Shown piece after piece: positions 14,014 through 26,989 of a stretch of 64,000 bases of DNA (position 1 is the stretch's first letter; every line of letters starts with the position of its first letter). Made by a program: the position numbers and the translations under genes. The notes under the pieces are model-generated. The model searched no databases. It worked only from the letters and a program-made list of their open reading frames with translations, and was not told where the DNA came from. The DNA comes from Zonotrichia leucophrys gambelii (taxonomy: Eukaryota; Chordata; Aves; Passeriformes; Passerellidae): NCBI RefSeq assembly GCF_028769735.1, contig NC_088176.1, positions 20,831,501 through 20,895,500 of the forward strand. The letters are read 5' to 3'.

Positions 14014-14502
14014 TGGGCCCATGTGAGCCTGATGAGCTTCAACAAGGCCCAGTGCAAGCAGGGTCCTGCACCTGGCTCAGGGCAGCCCCTGCTCTCAATC
14101 AGGCTGGGATAAAATGGGCTGAGAGCAGCCCTGCCAAGGATGACTTGGGGTCATGAGACAATAGAAAGGTGAGCATGAGCCAGCCATGGTGGGCACACAG
14201 CCCAGGCAGCCAACAGTGTCCTGGGCTGCCTGAAGAGCAGCACAGCCAGCAGGTCAAGGGAAGGCATTCTGCCTGTGTGAGACCTCACCTGGAGTGCTCA
14301 GCCAGTTCTGAGGTCCTCAGCACAGCAAAGACACACACCTGTTGGAAGGGGTCAGGAGAAGGGCCTCATCCTTCAGTACTTTCATAGTGAGGCTGGACGG
14401 GGCTCTGAGCAACCTGTTCCAGGTAAAGATACTTTACTTATTGCACTTGAACTAGTTGACCTTTAAAGGTTTTCTCTAACCTGCTAGTCTGTGATTTCAT
14501 GG
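14014..14502 (+). mobile_element. CR1 LINE fragment, sense, internally deleted
   Basis: The 5' part matches the conserved CR1 stretch read as GAGCTTCAACAAGGCCCAGTGCAAG then CCTGCACCTGG in interrupted form (ORF2 C-terminal coding region). The last 125 bases match the CR1 3' end: GGCTGGACGGGGCTCTGAGC, CAACCTGTTCCAG, and a decayed ACCTT..AAGGT..TGTGATTTCATGG tail. The usual few hundred bases between these parts are missing around 14375-14385, so this is a 5'-truncated copy with an internal deletion. It is markedly more GC-rich than its surroundings. CR1 elements mobilise by target-primed reverse transcription; this copy cannot. Confidence 0.85.
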
Positions 14503-17500
14503 TCCACAATGTATTTCTGTACTTCATAAAGAGAGATTAATTTTTTTTGCAGGCTCTAAGATAGGAAGGTAAGTTTCTTCCTCCTTCATTGCAGCCTTCT
14601 TGGGAGTGGAGGAAAATTCTTTAATGCACATCTCCTGTGACAAAATGCTATCTTTTTAGAAATACTGTTCAGCAAAAGAGCTGGTGGAATTCTGTGCAAC
14701 ATGACAGCTGACCATAAGCTTCTTAATAAAAGCATGAACAGTTACACAGGGTGTCACCACCAGGGTGTTGTTAGTGTAGTGGCAGGGTATCTGCAGACAG
14801 GGGAAGTCAAAATTACTTTTTTCAGAGGAAAACACAGGGTTGTCTTATTTGTGTCAAATATTTCTATTTTTCCTTTAAGTCCATTACTTGTTTTGCTGTG
14901 AAATTAGTCTTTGAAGTGCTGCTTGGAACACTGATTTTGGAAGTGACTTATGCAGTACTATCCCCTTGTAGCTTTGCTGTAGCTTGTGATTTTCTTTCTT
15001 TGTTTTGTTAGGTTGGTGCCCCTGTGCCTTGCCCTGCCCTCCCCAGTTCATTGCATATGCTAATTCCCCCCCAAAAGGTGACCCTCTGAGATGGTGCCTG
15101 TGGAGTGAAGAGACGGACTGACTTGTCATAGGCTGTGGGATGAGTTATTTTTAGCTGTTGGCATTTCAGGCTGGAACACTTCATTCTGTCGTGCTTGTTA
15201 ATGAGTCATCTGGAGAAAATGGGCTTGCTTTCAGAGAGGGTCTGTAGCAAATAATAATAGGCTAATCTCTGCAGGAGATATTCTGTCAAGTAACTAAAAC
15301 TCCAACTAGAAAATGTGCTGAAATGGAGACTAATCTCCCTATAAGAATAAGCATGCACTCACTATTACTATTATTATATTATCATGTTTATGAAATCTCA
15401 AAACCTGGAAAATTTAGCAAGAGCCTGGTAATGGTATAATAGTGAAATATTTTTGAGGAAGAAGGTTAATTGAAAATAGTCACATTTTAGAGATAGAGAG
15501 GAAAATATAGTTGCTTCCTAATTGAGAACATTATACACTTTGTAAAATTTGAACGTGTTCCCTAGTTCTAGAGGAATCTGCTGCAAAGTTTCCTAAGTAG
15601 AGGAGCACCATAAAAAGCTTGTGCCTTTGAGAGAACTCCCAATTCATTAAAGTTATGCATTATTTTCTAGGATTAACTAGCATCTTTGCTTTTTTCCCTG
15701 CTGAAGACTGTATTTAATTTTTTTTTTGCTTTTCTGTGTGCAATTTGTGGTCTCTCCTTCAACTTCTTCCCTCAAGGTTTGAAGGTTTTTTGTTGATATA
15801 GCATGGGAGGCTTTGTTTTGGAGATGACAATATCAACACTCAAGGAAAAAACTTAATGTAAGAGTAACTAATCAAAGCTGTTGATCTGGTTGCTTTGTTT
15901 TTGTGTTATTGAAATTCCAGACTTGGGTAGTGCAGATGATTCATTTGTTTAAAAAAATAAAGGCAAATATTTAGGGCAAACTGTTGAAAGACAGGATAAA
16001 AAAGACTCCCAAACCCTCTTCTGTAAGGGAATGTTTTAAAGAATAGCTTGAGTATCAAGTCTTTTGTCACTTTTGGTACTTCTAATGCCACTTACAGTCT
16101 TTACACATGTCTTATTTTGTTTACACATCTTCCTGTAAAGCAGATTACATATCTGAAGACTCCTTTCTTTTTTGGTGGCAAAAGGATATTTCCTTTAGAG
16201 CTAATAATTTTTACACTCCATTGATTATTAAGCTCTTTGTTTCCCCTTGTTTTATAAATGGAGTACTGAGATAAAAAAGAATGCTTTCTCTTACCTTATT
16301 GAGATAAATTTTTTGCATTATTAGCAGGTGTTGACCTTTCAATGTATTCTGTTTTAACTCAGCTTCTCATATTGCTATGGTCATTCTACAGAATGGGTTA
16401 AAACATTCCAGTGTAGTGATTCTGATATTACCAGTGTGTGCTGCTCCTAATTAACTCACAATGCTTGGACTGGGTTAGTCTAGATGAATTATATTAGACA
16501 TTTTAGAAATTTGGCAAATATCTACACTGTGGACAGCAGTGTTGGGGTCTAAACAGTTGAGAAACCTATAAATAAACTTGTGTGAGTATCAGAGTCAGTT
16601 TACCTGCAATAGCGTGCAAGATTTTCCTACTATCGGTAGGTGACTGTCTTAATGTATAGTGAAGACAGAGCTGTATTGAGAAACAGAGAGGATAAAGAGA
16701 ACTGAACACAAAATATCTCTTGGTATTTACTGATGGTTGTGCTCTAAGCAGGGTTTTCTGTGCTCATCATTTGTTCATGAGGAAAACTATTAACAATTCA
16801 CTGCATGTTAATAGGAGCTCGGAGTACATGCATACTGTCTTCTTGGTCTACTTATATCTCCTGATCTATTTTTAATGTTTTCCTGGTTTAAATGTGCCAA
16901 CTGTCTACCAATTTAAAGAATTTAAAATAGCACGAGGGTTGAAGAAAAATAGATGTTTTAGCAATGTAGTTGCATTGACATGAACCATTTAAATTACTTC
17001 AACACAAAAAAATTGGCTTAGGTTGTGGTTAACAACTGTCACCATTATGTTGGATTTTGTGTTAATAGAGAATATTGCTTAGATTAAATGTTTCTTATCT
17101 GAGTGATGCATGGGAACAATTAGTTTATAATTCTGTTTTGAAACAGCTCTGCAAAACTTTCTAATATCTTTTTGGCTCAAAATCCGAACCCAAACTTTGC
17201 ACCTAACACATTTTTTACAATTTTTATGTATTTACAGATTAAAGTACAAACTGTAAAATTTCTATAGTAAAATATTTCTGTCTACCATGTGTGAATGTGC
17301 CTATGGATTTTTTGCGGGTTTTTTTTGTCAGTTCATTACAGTTTAATATGATTTGTACTACAGCTTTAGATAATCCAAATTGTTGCAAAGATACAGTCTA
17401 GGATGTCTTGATGACTAAATAATCTTAATATTAAAATATTCTTGGCAAATACTTTATTAAGTTAAACAAATTTTCACTTTGATGTGAGCTGGAGTAAGTT

Positions 17501-18677
17501 GATGCTTGTGAAACAGCAGTTTGAATTAGCATTCACTAAAGGTTTATTGACAGTTAACACCTGGTCTCTACTGTGCCAAGTGGGAAGCATCTATTGCAGT
17601 CTCTTATATTTGTTGCATAATTAGGATTATGATCTCTAATTTGCTTTTAATTTTGTAAATCTAGTCTTACTTTCAAAACCTGTTAGTCTTTTGTTCCTGC
17701 ATTTTTATTGTAGATCAAAGATACTGATGATAAAAGGATTAAGTTCACTACTTTGTAATATGATAAACAATTTGCCCTTTTACTGTTTTTAGTTAGGAAG
17801 TAAATTTGGACACAAAAAATTTGCTGGTAGGTCTCATAAAACACATATTCTTCCCATGCTACTTCTGAGAAGCAGTCAAAAAAATCTTTTTTTTTTTTGA
17901 AGTAGTATTCTTGCACAAGCTGCCAGATGGATACTGGGAACATCAGGAGCAAGTGTAAATGTAATGGTGCTGAGAAACAACAAAGGAAATGACCGTGTTC
18001 CTTTGTGCTCCAGAGCAGACTTGGTGCATGCAAGGATGGAGAAGGTCAGTGCTCCATTCTGTTCCCTGCCTGCAATGCCCTTTGATCCTTCTTGGCTACG
18101 CATAAGGGCAGAGAGCTGTTCCTGCCCACAGCGTTGTGCAACAAACTCTGTGGTGAAAATCCCTAGATGTGTCCACAAAGTGGTTGAGTCTTGGCTGTTG
18201 TTTTGGAAGATCTTCCTTCAAAAAGACAGTGGGAGGAAAGCATACAGTTGTAGTGAATTACTGAACTGACAGAATTTCTTTATTAATGGCGTTCTCAATT
18301 ACTGCCCTTATATGAAACTTCTTAAAATATTTTGAATAGAAATTTAATAGAGGGAGGGATGTAATGGTAATTATATATTATACAAAAATTTTAAGGCTTG
18401 AAAAGGTGCTCTGTGTATCTATAGTGTAGGTATTTGTAGTGTTTTCAGACAGTCAGAAATGTGCTCTTTTAATTACCTAGTGGTATAGAGTGGGAGGGTT
18501 GTGGGGTTTGTTTTCATTTTCCTACACCATTTAGAATATCAACAGAAAAACTTGCCTTGTGGCTGATACTTCTGAGTGTAATAATATGTATTTTTGAGAT
18601 AATGTGGAGGAAGATATCCAGATAATCTGGAATAAGGGGGTGCTTTTCAAGAACACTTGCATAAATTTGCCTCTGCT

Positions 18678-18711
18678 AAAAAAAAAAAAAAAAAAAAAAC
18701 AAAACAAAAAA
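18678..18711 (+). repeat. Poly(A) tract with C interruptions
   Basis: There are 22 consecutive A (18678-18699), followed by CAAAACAAAAAAC. It could mark the tail of a lost retroposed copy, but no recognisable body lies upstream and no target-site duplication was found. A plain homopolymer expansion is equally likely. Confidence 0.9.
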
Positions 18712-20334
18712 CTTTGAGAAATTTCTTTAAATCATGATCTTAAGAGCTGATGTTTTAACCTCACGTTTGAATGACTGTTACTTCTTCCATCTTGTTTCAA
18801 TATGCCTAAATGCAAACACATGTGGAAAATGTTCTTTTGGCTTTTATCAAAATGACATTTAAGTGCATTTTTTTAAACCTCACTAACATTTGTGGTAAAA
18901 TATTTCAAAGCTATGAATCTTGCAATTTGCCTATGCATTTTTTTCTTTTTTCATATAATAACATTTGGTACTCATAATCCTAACCTGGTTGGAATTACTG
19001 GCTTTTTTCATTTGGTGTTTGTTTGGATGAGGTGATTAGGAAAATACTTCATGTGAAATTCTAGTTTGCAGCAGTAAATGCTTCCATGAAGAGTCACCGT
19101 TCTGTGAACTTCAGTAAATAAAGGAGAAAAATATGATGATGTGCTCTATTCAATTGTGGCAGTCCTATTCCTAACAAATTTAGCTTTCTGTTGTGTTATA
19201 TGGCTATGGTGCTAACCTGTCTGCAATACTTCCTTCTTAGCATGCTTCGTTCTTCCCCTTTGCTCCCCTACCCCTTCCCAAGCCCTTTAATTCTGTGCCA
19301 AGCTAATAAGGAGAACTAGCTCTGCATAAAGTCAGTCACTGCCAAGCAGCTGTTATGAGGTTTCCTCATGTACCTCTGTGATTGTACCTCATTTCAAAAG
19401 GGGATTTTTTTCTCTTTCAGGTTCAATTTTAAGTAAGAGCAACCAATTATATCTGTATCTCAATTCATTCTGTCTCAGAGACTAGGGATGAAAGTGTTCA
19501 TATATGTAACTATCCTTTCTAGGGTTTGAACTTTGAACACAGAGTTGTACAATTTAGGTAGAGAAATTAGTACACTGATTAGAGTTAAAAATATGAATTG
19601 CACTTTTTAAAAACCCACAGAATTAGTTCTAAAATATTCTCCCTTCTATTTCTGTTAAAACAATAATTCACTCTGATTTAATTATCATGTTTCAATCTCA
19701 AGATTAGACCTTTTTCTTAAATGTAAATTAGATTTTTCTTAGGATGAGATTATGAGGGCTTCAGCTTGCCTGCTAACACTGACCAGGGAAGGTTGTCTTT
19801 CAACAACATGTGCCCCATCTGCCTGGCGGTGTGGCTGCCTGCATTGTTCTGGCACTGGCCCAGGCGGTGATGAAACTGAGAATGTGACAGATGACAGCCT
19901 TGTCCAGATGTACGCATAACTACTTCTGCCATGCCCTGCAAAACAATCAGGATGCAGATTTGGCATTATTTCCTTGTTTGTGTTGCTTTATTCCTTGAGG
20001 GTTTCCTTAAAGATTGAAATAATATTTGGTGTTGTTCTTGTAGTTTTACTGAGCTTTTATTATTATTAAAACAGGTTGTAAAATATGATTCTCCCTTCCT
20101 TACATACTTTCTTCTTAAATTTATGGAGTGATTTCATAGACAATTGGACACAGGTTACTTAATTTGAAGATTTAAGTAGTTTTTTTAAAAAATGCAATTA
20201 AAAGGATCAAACATCTAACTGTCAGCATATTAGTCTGGCTCTTCTCACAGCTGAACATTTAAAGCTATTGCCATGTCTTAATATGACTGCTTCTTGCCAG
20301 TAAAAATAAATATCTGGCAAAGGTGTCAGAATCA

Positions 20335-20371
20335 CCATTAATTATGATTTTTAATTAAAATCTAATTAAAA
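20335..20371. promoter_or_regulatory. Cluster of TAATTA cores (candidate homeodomain-binding segment)
   Basis: Within about 37 bases there are three TAATTA or TTAATTAA cores, including the palindrome TTTTAATTAAAA and CTAATTAAAA. Homeodomain factors bind TAATTA. AT-rich introns make such clusters by chance, so the regulatory role is inference only. Confidence 0.25.
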
Positions 20372-21935
20372 GTCATCCAACACCTTTAAAACATACAATA
20401 TCCTTGTCTACCTCCCTCTCTTAGAGGTATCAGCAGCACCTGCATCCCCAGCTAGAACATAACCTTAAAAGAAAAGGAGTTATAGACTTAGGTGCAGCTT
20501 GCAACCTTTTATTGATTATTTAAGAGGTTTCCATCTTAGTGGTTTTGAAGATTTTTATAACACCAAACAAATTATAAAATCCACTGAAAATACTTTATTA
20601 TTGTTATATGAAATAGCCTGATTTTTGTCTTACATTCAGGCTGTTATTATCTGACATTCAAAAGGGCAAAAAATAGTTTTCTCTCCTCTCTAGCTGCTTT
20701 TGGCAGGTGATTTTTTTCTGTGTAGTTCCTGCTGATGTGTGCTATTGAGTACATCTTAGGTAATAAGCAGATATATCAGAAGATATCCAGGGCAACATAC
20801 CCTGCTGAAAAACAAGAGATTACTTTTCTCTATTTCTTGCAGATAAGTAGCTTCTGACATATGCATCAGAATTGTTTTTTTCTGGTGCATTGTCAGTGTA
20901 AGACTGGTGTTCTGTGGCTATTTTACTGTTCAAAAAGGGTTTTTTTGTAGTTAATTATAAGTTATGTCATAAAACTTAACAGCATTACTTGAATTGCTTT
21001 AATTTTCTGTAGTGTAGCTCCACTGCCTTATGTTGCCTGGTTTTGGTTGTAGGGAATGTTTTATGTGCTTATTTTTCTTGTCAGTTTGATTTTGGAACCA
21101 TGGTGAGCCATACATGAGTGTATCTGTTGCTGTGTAACAAGAAGACAGTCCCAGCTCCAAACCCCTCAGAATTTGTGTATAAAGCAAGTTATGAGAGATG
21201 GGTATCGATCCACGAGAGGATTGCCAGTTATTAGGCTGGAGAGTAGCCTCGGGAAATCACACAGCCTTGCTGATGACTTTTTTATGACATTATGGTGAAA
21301 GATAGTTTGAAGGAAGATTTAAAGTAGTTTTGCTAATAGTCATAGAAAATTCTAGTAACTGGACATTGGATGATATCATGGGTTAGTGAGAGAAAAGCTA
21401 TTTTTGTTGACAGCTTTGTGCCTGGAGGCTGTTGTAAATGTGAATGTAGCGAATGAAGGATGGTATGTTCAGTGCCTTGCACTGCAGGGCCTTGAAAATG
21501 TACAGAAGTGACTTGTGCTTGCATTGGCTGAGAAGGGGCTGGGAGAGAGCTGGGGTGAGAGGCAAGAGCTGGTCAGAGGGGGAGCTGACACAGATGGTCT
21601 TTTCAGGTGTCTGAAGGGATTAGATATTACAGCAAAAGCATTTTTCTCTACAGTACAGTAAATCATGCATTTAAAAGAGGTGCTATGAGAAGGAATAGTG
21701 TAAGGTTTACACGTAGTTTAGTAAGAGCACACAGAGAAAGTGACTAGTGATGCTCAGGTTATGAATGGTCTGAGAGTCAAACAGGGTGTTGCAATTGTCA
21801 GCAAAGATATTTACTGGGGGAAAATTTTAACAGCTATCTCCACATTGAGGTAACAGTATGGCATATGTTAGAAGAGTCTGTGACTTCTAAAAATCAGCCT
21901 CCACCTCCTGTGAAGTAAGGAGGTGTATTTTGTTT

Positions 21936-21950
21936 AAAAAAAAAAAAAAA
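21936..21950 (+). repeat. Poly(A) tract (15 A)
   Basis: This is a homopolymer run in intron, preceded by TTTTGTTT. No retroposon body was recognised. Confidence 0.9.
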
Positions 21951-24900
21951 GGCAGATTATATTCTCCTTCTTGTTTGTGCTCTTTTGTGTAATAGCTTCT
22001 TCTACTACCACCCTATAATTTTTTTTTAATAACCATTAATTCTGCCAAAAGTGAGGCTAGTGAACAGCCTCACCTTCCAGTATCAAGTTCAATTAGGAGT
22101 ACATTCTCTTTTGAAGAAGGGGAAAAAAAAAGCAACTGACAGATGTGTTATTGCTTTACTGTAACTGAGCAAAACATTAACATATCCCCTTTGGTCAGTG
22201 CTAGAGGTGATCATCAGTGCCACAGCTGAAAACATATGCTGCTGCAAATGCAAACTTCTTTTTGTTAAAATATGCTTTAATGTGGTGGACAAATTCATGG
22301 TACTAAAAATAGAGGCCCCTTTATATGGTGCCGATTGTGGGATTTATTATTCTGTTACTTAAGGTAATGGTATGTTGTGAGGTCAGGAAAAAGGTCACAA
22401 TTCTCAGATACAGAACAGCCTTAGAAATACCCAGAAAAGCCAGCGACTATGGAACATGAAGGAAAAATGATATTCCATTATGCTCATAAGGTTCTAATTT
22501 TCTTGAATTCTCCTAAGTGTGATAACAGCTTAGTTGTGAGGACACACAGCAGCTCTGTTCAGCATTCCTGAGTCATGGAGCAGTTTCTGCAGTTGGACTT
22601 GCTTCCTTCAAGGGGAGGTTTTCTAAAAGCAAGCTCTGTGTTTCTGAGGCCTGCTGGAATGAGTTTTCTCTGTGCAGGTCAGGCGGGCAGCGCTCAGTGA
22701 CAGCGTCTGAGTTCCCACGCTGCCTGTGCCATCTGCTGACTTGGGGAAAAATGTCCATCTGACTGTTCATCTTGAGATAAAAAACTGTGAGCATTCTGAA
22801 TTTTGAGGTCATTCTTGATGCAATTCAGGCTCTTGTGGATTAAACCAAGAGAATTTATATTGTCTTTCTGTCGTATCATGGAAAGTGACCAGCAAAATTT
22901 ACTTTAGTTGCAGCTGTATAAACTCATTATATTTCATGTAGCAGATATTTAGAGATCTTAAATTCACCATCTTAATTTGAAAACAAGGACATACATGTTT
23001 TTATGTTCAATCTTTTAGTGTAACCATCATTTGTCTTACTGTATTAAGTAATTGTAAAGTAATTTGCTCAGATTATTAGATTGCATAGCTGTCACCTTGA
23101 AATTTTTATAATACAGATGTTATTTTATGGCAATTTCCAATTTTTCCCCTCCAAATTCAGATAATCTGTATTTTATTCTTCATTTGAACCACAAGATAAT
23201 TATTTGAACACATACTTACCTAGACGTAGAGCTGCTTACATGGGTGCTCAACTCAAGTATACTGTGTTTGCAAGGTTTACCGTGCCATTAAATAATGTGG
23301 ACATGGAAACTTCTTGAATTTCCTTTAGGCAAAAGAATTAAAATATCAACTTGCATGCTTATAGATATACAAGAATACAAAAATAACCATGTGACTGCCC
23401 AGTACATACTCAAATTGAGTGAAAAGGTAAAATGTTAAGTAAATTAAAGAAAAAATATTGCCAAAATACTTAATTGGTTCATAATGGTTTGTCTTTGCTT
23501 GAAAAGCAATTGTTAAGAGACCTGTTGGGTTTTGTTATTTTTTTCCCACTTTCAGCTACTTGCTATCATTTAAGGTTTCAATTGCTTGACTTAGAACTGG
23601 TGGATAATTAGTAGTGTGGATAACTGTGAAAAGCATATGTAGTAATTTAGTTCTTGATTCTTTCTAATTGTCTGCCCATTGGTAGTTCACTAGGGGTAAG
23701 TAGCTCATTATTCAAACACTTTAAATGGAAAGTACTGTAAAAAGAAAAATGCTCTTATTAATAAGATGGTATTGAAAATAAAAACGTTTTAAACAAACAA
23801 ATCACTGTTTGACAAATCTATCCCCAAAGCTGTTGTTCACATAATATTCAAAGATTGGAGTTGTGAGGAGGATAGAAAGGGTGGGGTTGGTAGATGCACT
23901 GTGATTGAAATAAAGATGTGTCACTCCTTAAAATGATGTTAAAGGTAAACACAATAAAATGTGTTGGAATATGTCTAACTGGGCGAGCTTTGTTTGTTGT
24001 TGTTAATAAGCATTAAAGGCAAATCTATGCTGTTAAAATTAGGGTAATGAAAGTAATTTTGAACCTCATATCTGCAAACAAAGTTTACTGTAAGCATTTT
24101 GACTGGCTTGCAGGAGTACTTCTGAGACTGACATCTTCTGAGGTTGCTGGTCCTGCTGTTTGATCTGCTCATTTTGAAGTGTACTTGGAAGTGAAGGTCA
24201 TGATGCAGTGTTTGTGCATAGCCTTCCTGCAGACTCCATTACTCCCTCATTCCAGTTCCCTATTCTAGAGCCTGTGACCAGAGAGGAGACTGTTCTTGAG
24301 CGCTTGTATCCTCTGATCAGAGCTGTAGCACACATCCTACCCAGTGAACAGTGCCTTACAGTCACTGGCTCTCAACCAGAAAATGTCATCTGAAATATGA
24401 GGGTAGATACTTCTGTTAGAAGTTCAAATATTTGTTTTAGTATTCAAACCTAATATACTACTGAATGTTGACAGAGAATTCTATATTTTCATAGTAGGAT
24501 GGCTTGAAGGGTTTGAAAGTTCACCTGGAGATACCTTTTCTGTTATCAAATTTTCTCACATACTGCTGGATTTGTTCATCAAAGTTCTTCACCTAAATGT
24601 GTCTAAATGTACTATTTCATATGAAATCTTAAAATATAGCACTACTGTTTGGGTTAAGTTAATTTTGAGCTAGGCACCAGATCTCCTCAGTCTTCTCTCT
24701 TAAGCTAGAAACAGAATATAAAATTTAATGAGGTGGAATAAGCATCTGAATATCTTCATTTATGTATTTTTTCTTCACGCGTATGTTTTACCAATTTAAC
24801 AGTTCAGCTCTAACAGTTTGCAGTTGTGTTTATGCTCCAGATAATTTTTTCCCCCCTGGTTGTTTATTCCACTTGCAACTTTTAGGTGAAGAGTTCAGTT

Positions 24901-25066
24901 TGATGTCATACTTAGAGTTTGTTCAAATCACAATACAAAATGCATTTTTCCTGCTTGCATTATGTGTAACAGTCAATCTATGTGAATTTCTTGTTTTCAA
25001 GTAATGTGATGTCATCTACTTCTAATCTTCATTACTTGTTTTGGAAAAAAAAAATTGCAGAATTTA

Positions 25067-25199
<133 letters not shown>

Positions 25200-25494
25200 T
25201 GATAATTTCAAGTGCTGTGTTTGAATCTGCTCTGTGTTGTCTGTTTCATCATGAGCACTGCAGAGTGGCTACTTGTGATTCTGTTGCTCAGCCTATGCTG
25301 GTAGTGTTGTATGTGACTTGTTTTGTAGTTGTGCTCTTTAGTCTTTTCACAAGTGTTCTGCAAAAGTTATAGCTACACCTCCAGTGTAGCAAGAGTGAAA
25401 AGCTTTTGTCAAAGATGTGTGCTGAAGAAGAAGAGGCAAGGACAAGGTTGCTAGCTGCAGTTAGGAATCTTACACTGGGAAAAGTCACAACGAC

Positions 25495-25664
25495 AGTGGT
25501 TAAACAGAGAAGTTGTGGAGTCTCTGTGCTTGGAGATTTTCATGATGTGCCAGGATGAGTCCTTCGGTCAGGCAAATGTAAATTTGAGGCTGTCTCTGCT
25601 TTGACTGATATGTTAGACTGGAGAATTGCAGAGGTCCTGTCTAGCCTGCATTGCTCTGTGATTC
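25495..25664 (+). mobile_element. Old CR1 LINE 3' tail, sense
   Basis: The text AGAAGTTGTGGAGTCTC, then CTTGGAGATTTTCA, then GGTCCTGTCTAGCCTGC and a terminal TGCTCTGTGATTCT follows the order of the CR1 3' untranslated end. Typical CR1 copies read GAGGCTGTGGAGTCTCC, CTTGGAGATATTCA and end in repeated ATTCTGTG. Identity is low and there are internal indels, which points to an old insertion. It lies about 320 bases past the ADK donor site. The 5' limit is uncertain and could extend further left. Confidence 0.7.
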
Positions 25665-26989
25665 TAACCATATTTATCCTGTAAGAACTTCAAAGTTTGT
25701 CCATAAAAGACTGAAACATAAAACTTTCTTTTATACAGTGGGAATGTTTCTGGCTATGGGTATGATGAGCAACAGTAATGATGAGTTTAGTTTCAGGTGT
25801 GTTAGGTTTTCTATAACTAAAGTATGCCTTTTGTCACAACACTTTCAAGCATATACCTGTGTGCATATTTTCATATTATGAGAGATGTAAAAATTCTGTT
25901 AAAAATACACAACTGGAACTTAGGAGCTTCTTGTTAATGATCCTGGCATATTAACTTTGAGGCTTCCTATGTAGTTAAAACTGACTGCCAGATAGCATTA
26001 AATGCACATTTGGAAGAAATAAAATTATATTATAATAAAGGTTGCTCCTCCCTTTGCCCCCCATAAAAAGGAAAAATTATTGTCATAATTACTGCTCCTT
26101 TCTACAAAACAGTTGTTGCTTCCTTACTAAAGTTTTCATTTTCAGAAACCCCAAATGTCTTGAAAATATTTTGAATTAAAAAAAAACTTGCATATGTTTT
26201 AATGTATATAGCATTGTCATTCTGAAATGGGTATGTTTTTAAAATATAGTCAGCATTCTGAGCTTTTTTTTTTTAACCATGGGGTCAAGACAATTTTTGG
26301 CTTTTGATATTTCTGAAAGATTTCTTGATCAATGGAGCTCAAGTTATTGGAATAATTTTCTGTTAGATATCATTGGTGCTTAACCTGTGGCAATGGTGTA
26401 AAGGGGGTGCCTTTTCCTGACAGCTGATTAGAGGAGAACCTTTTGGAGGGAGTTCTGGAACTGTTTATTAGTTGAGAGACATGAAATACTCCTTCTGTTG
26501 CTGCATTTAGTTTGGGGAGGTTTACAAATGAATGTATGTGATAAACTCTGAGTTTCTAAACCCTGAAGTGTTCAAAGAGCCCAGGATTTTAATTCCATCT
26601 CTTCTTGAAGTGACCTCTGTGGCATTGGCTAATTTATTGGTAAACTATGTTTCATTCTTTAACTGTCATTTATCTATCAGTCCAGGCATTGTTCAATAAT
26701 TGTACTATGAAGTACACAGAACCCATATAGAGTCAAGGAAATAGATGAAATTTCAATCAGTGTAATGTAGGTATTTCTGTGTCAATATGCCTTTCTTACA
26801 CTGAGCAGGATTTGTCAGTGAAAGTTTCTTTATCTTGGCTCAGAGCTGGGAGCCTCATTCAGCTCCAGTTGCCATCTGGAATTGTATTTGTCTCCAGAAG
26901 GTTTGTCATCTCCTAGTTTCTGTTTTAAATACGATTGAAACTTAAACAGTTGTGCATGAATAACATAACATCACTAAAAGACTTTAAAA
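25665..26989 (+). other. ADK: ADK downstream intron, first segment
   Basis: This AT-rich intronic sequence follows an old CR1 tail. I see no exon, RNA gene or recognisable repeat here. The single open frame of 76 codons at 25651-25881 starts inside the CR1 tail and resembles nothing known. Confidence 0.65.

Larger units (their letters stand above)
14503..25066 (+). other. ADK: ADK upstream intron, proximal part
   Basis: This intronic stretch lies between a CR1 fragment and the ADK exon. It contains a 22-A tract (18678-18699), a 15-A tract (21936-21950), a locally GC-richer block (about 19745-19960) and a TAATTA-rich segment (20335-20371). Three overlapping frames of about 100 codons occur at 17683-18269 on both strands, but none resembles a known protein. 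No other gene or RNA was identified. Confidence 0.7.

Noticed and set aside
25051..25060. Alternative AG acceptor (ATTGCAG) upstream of the ADK exon.
   Set aside because: It lacks a pyrimidine tract, and its use would add a TAA-containing stretch and break the ADK frame.
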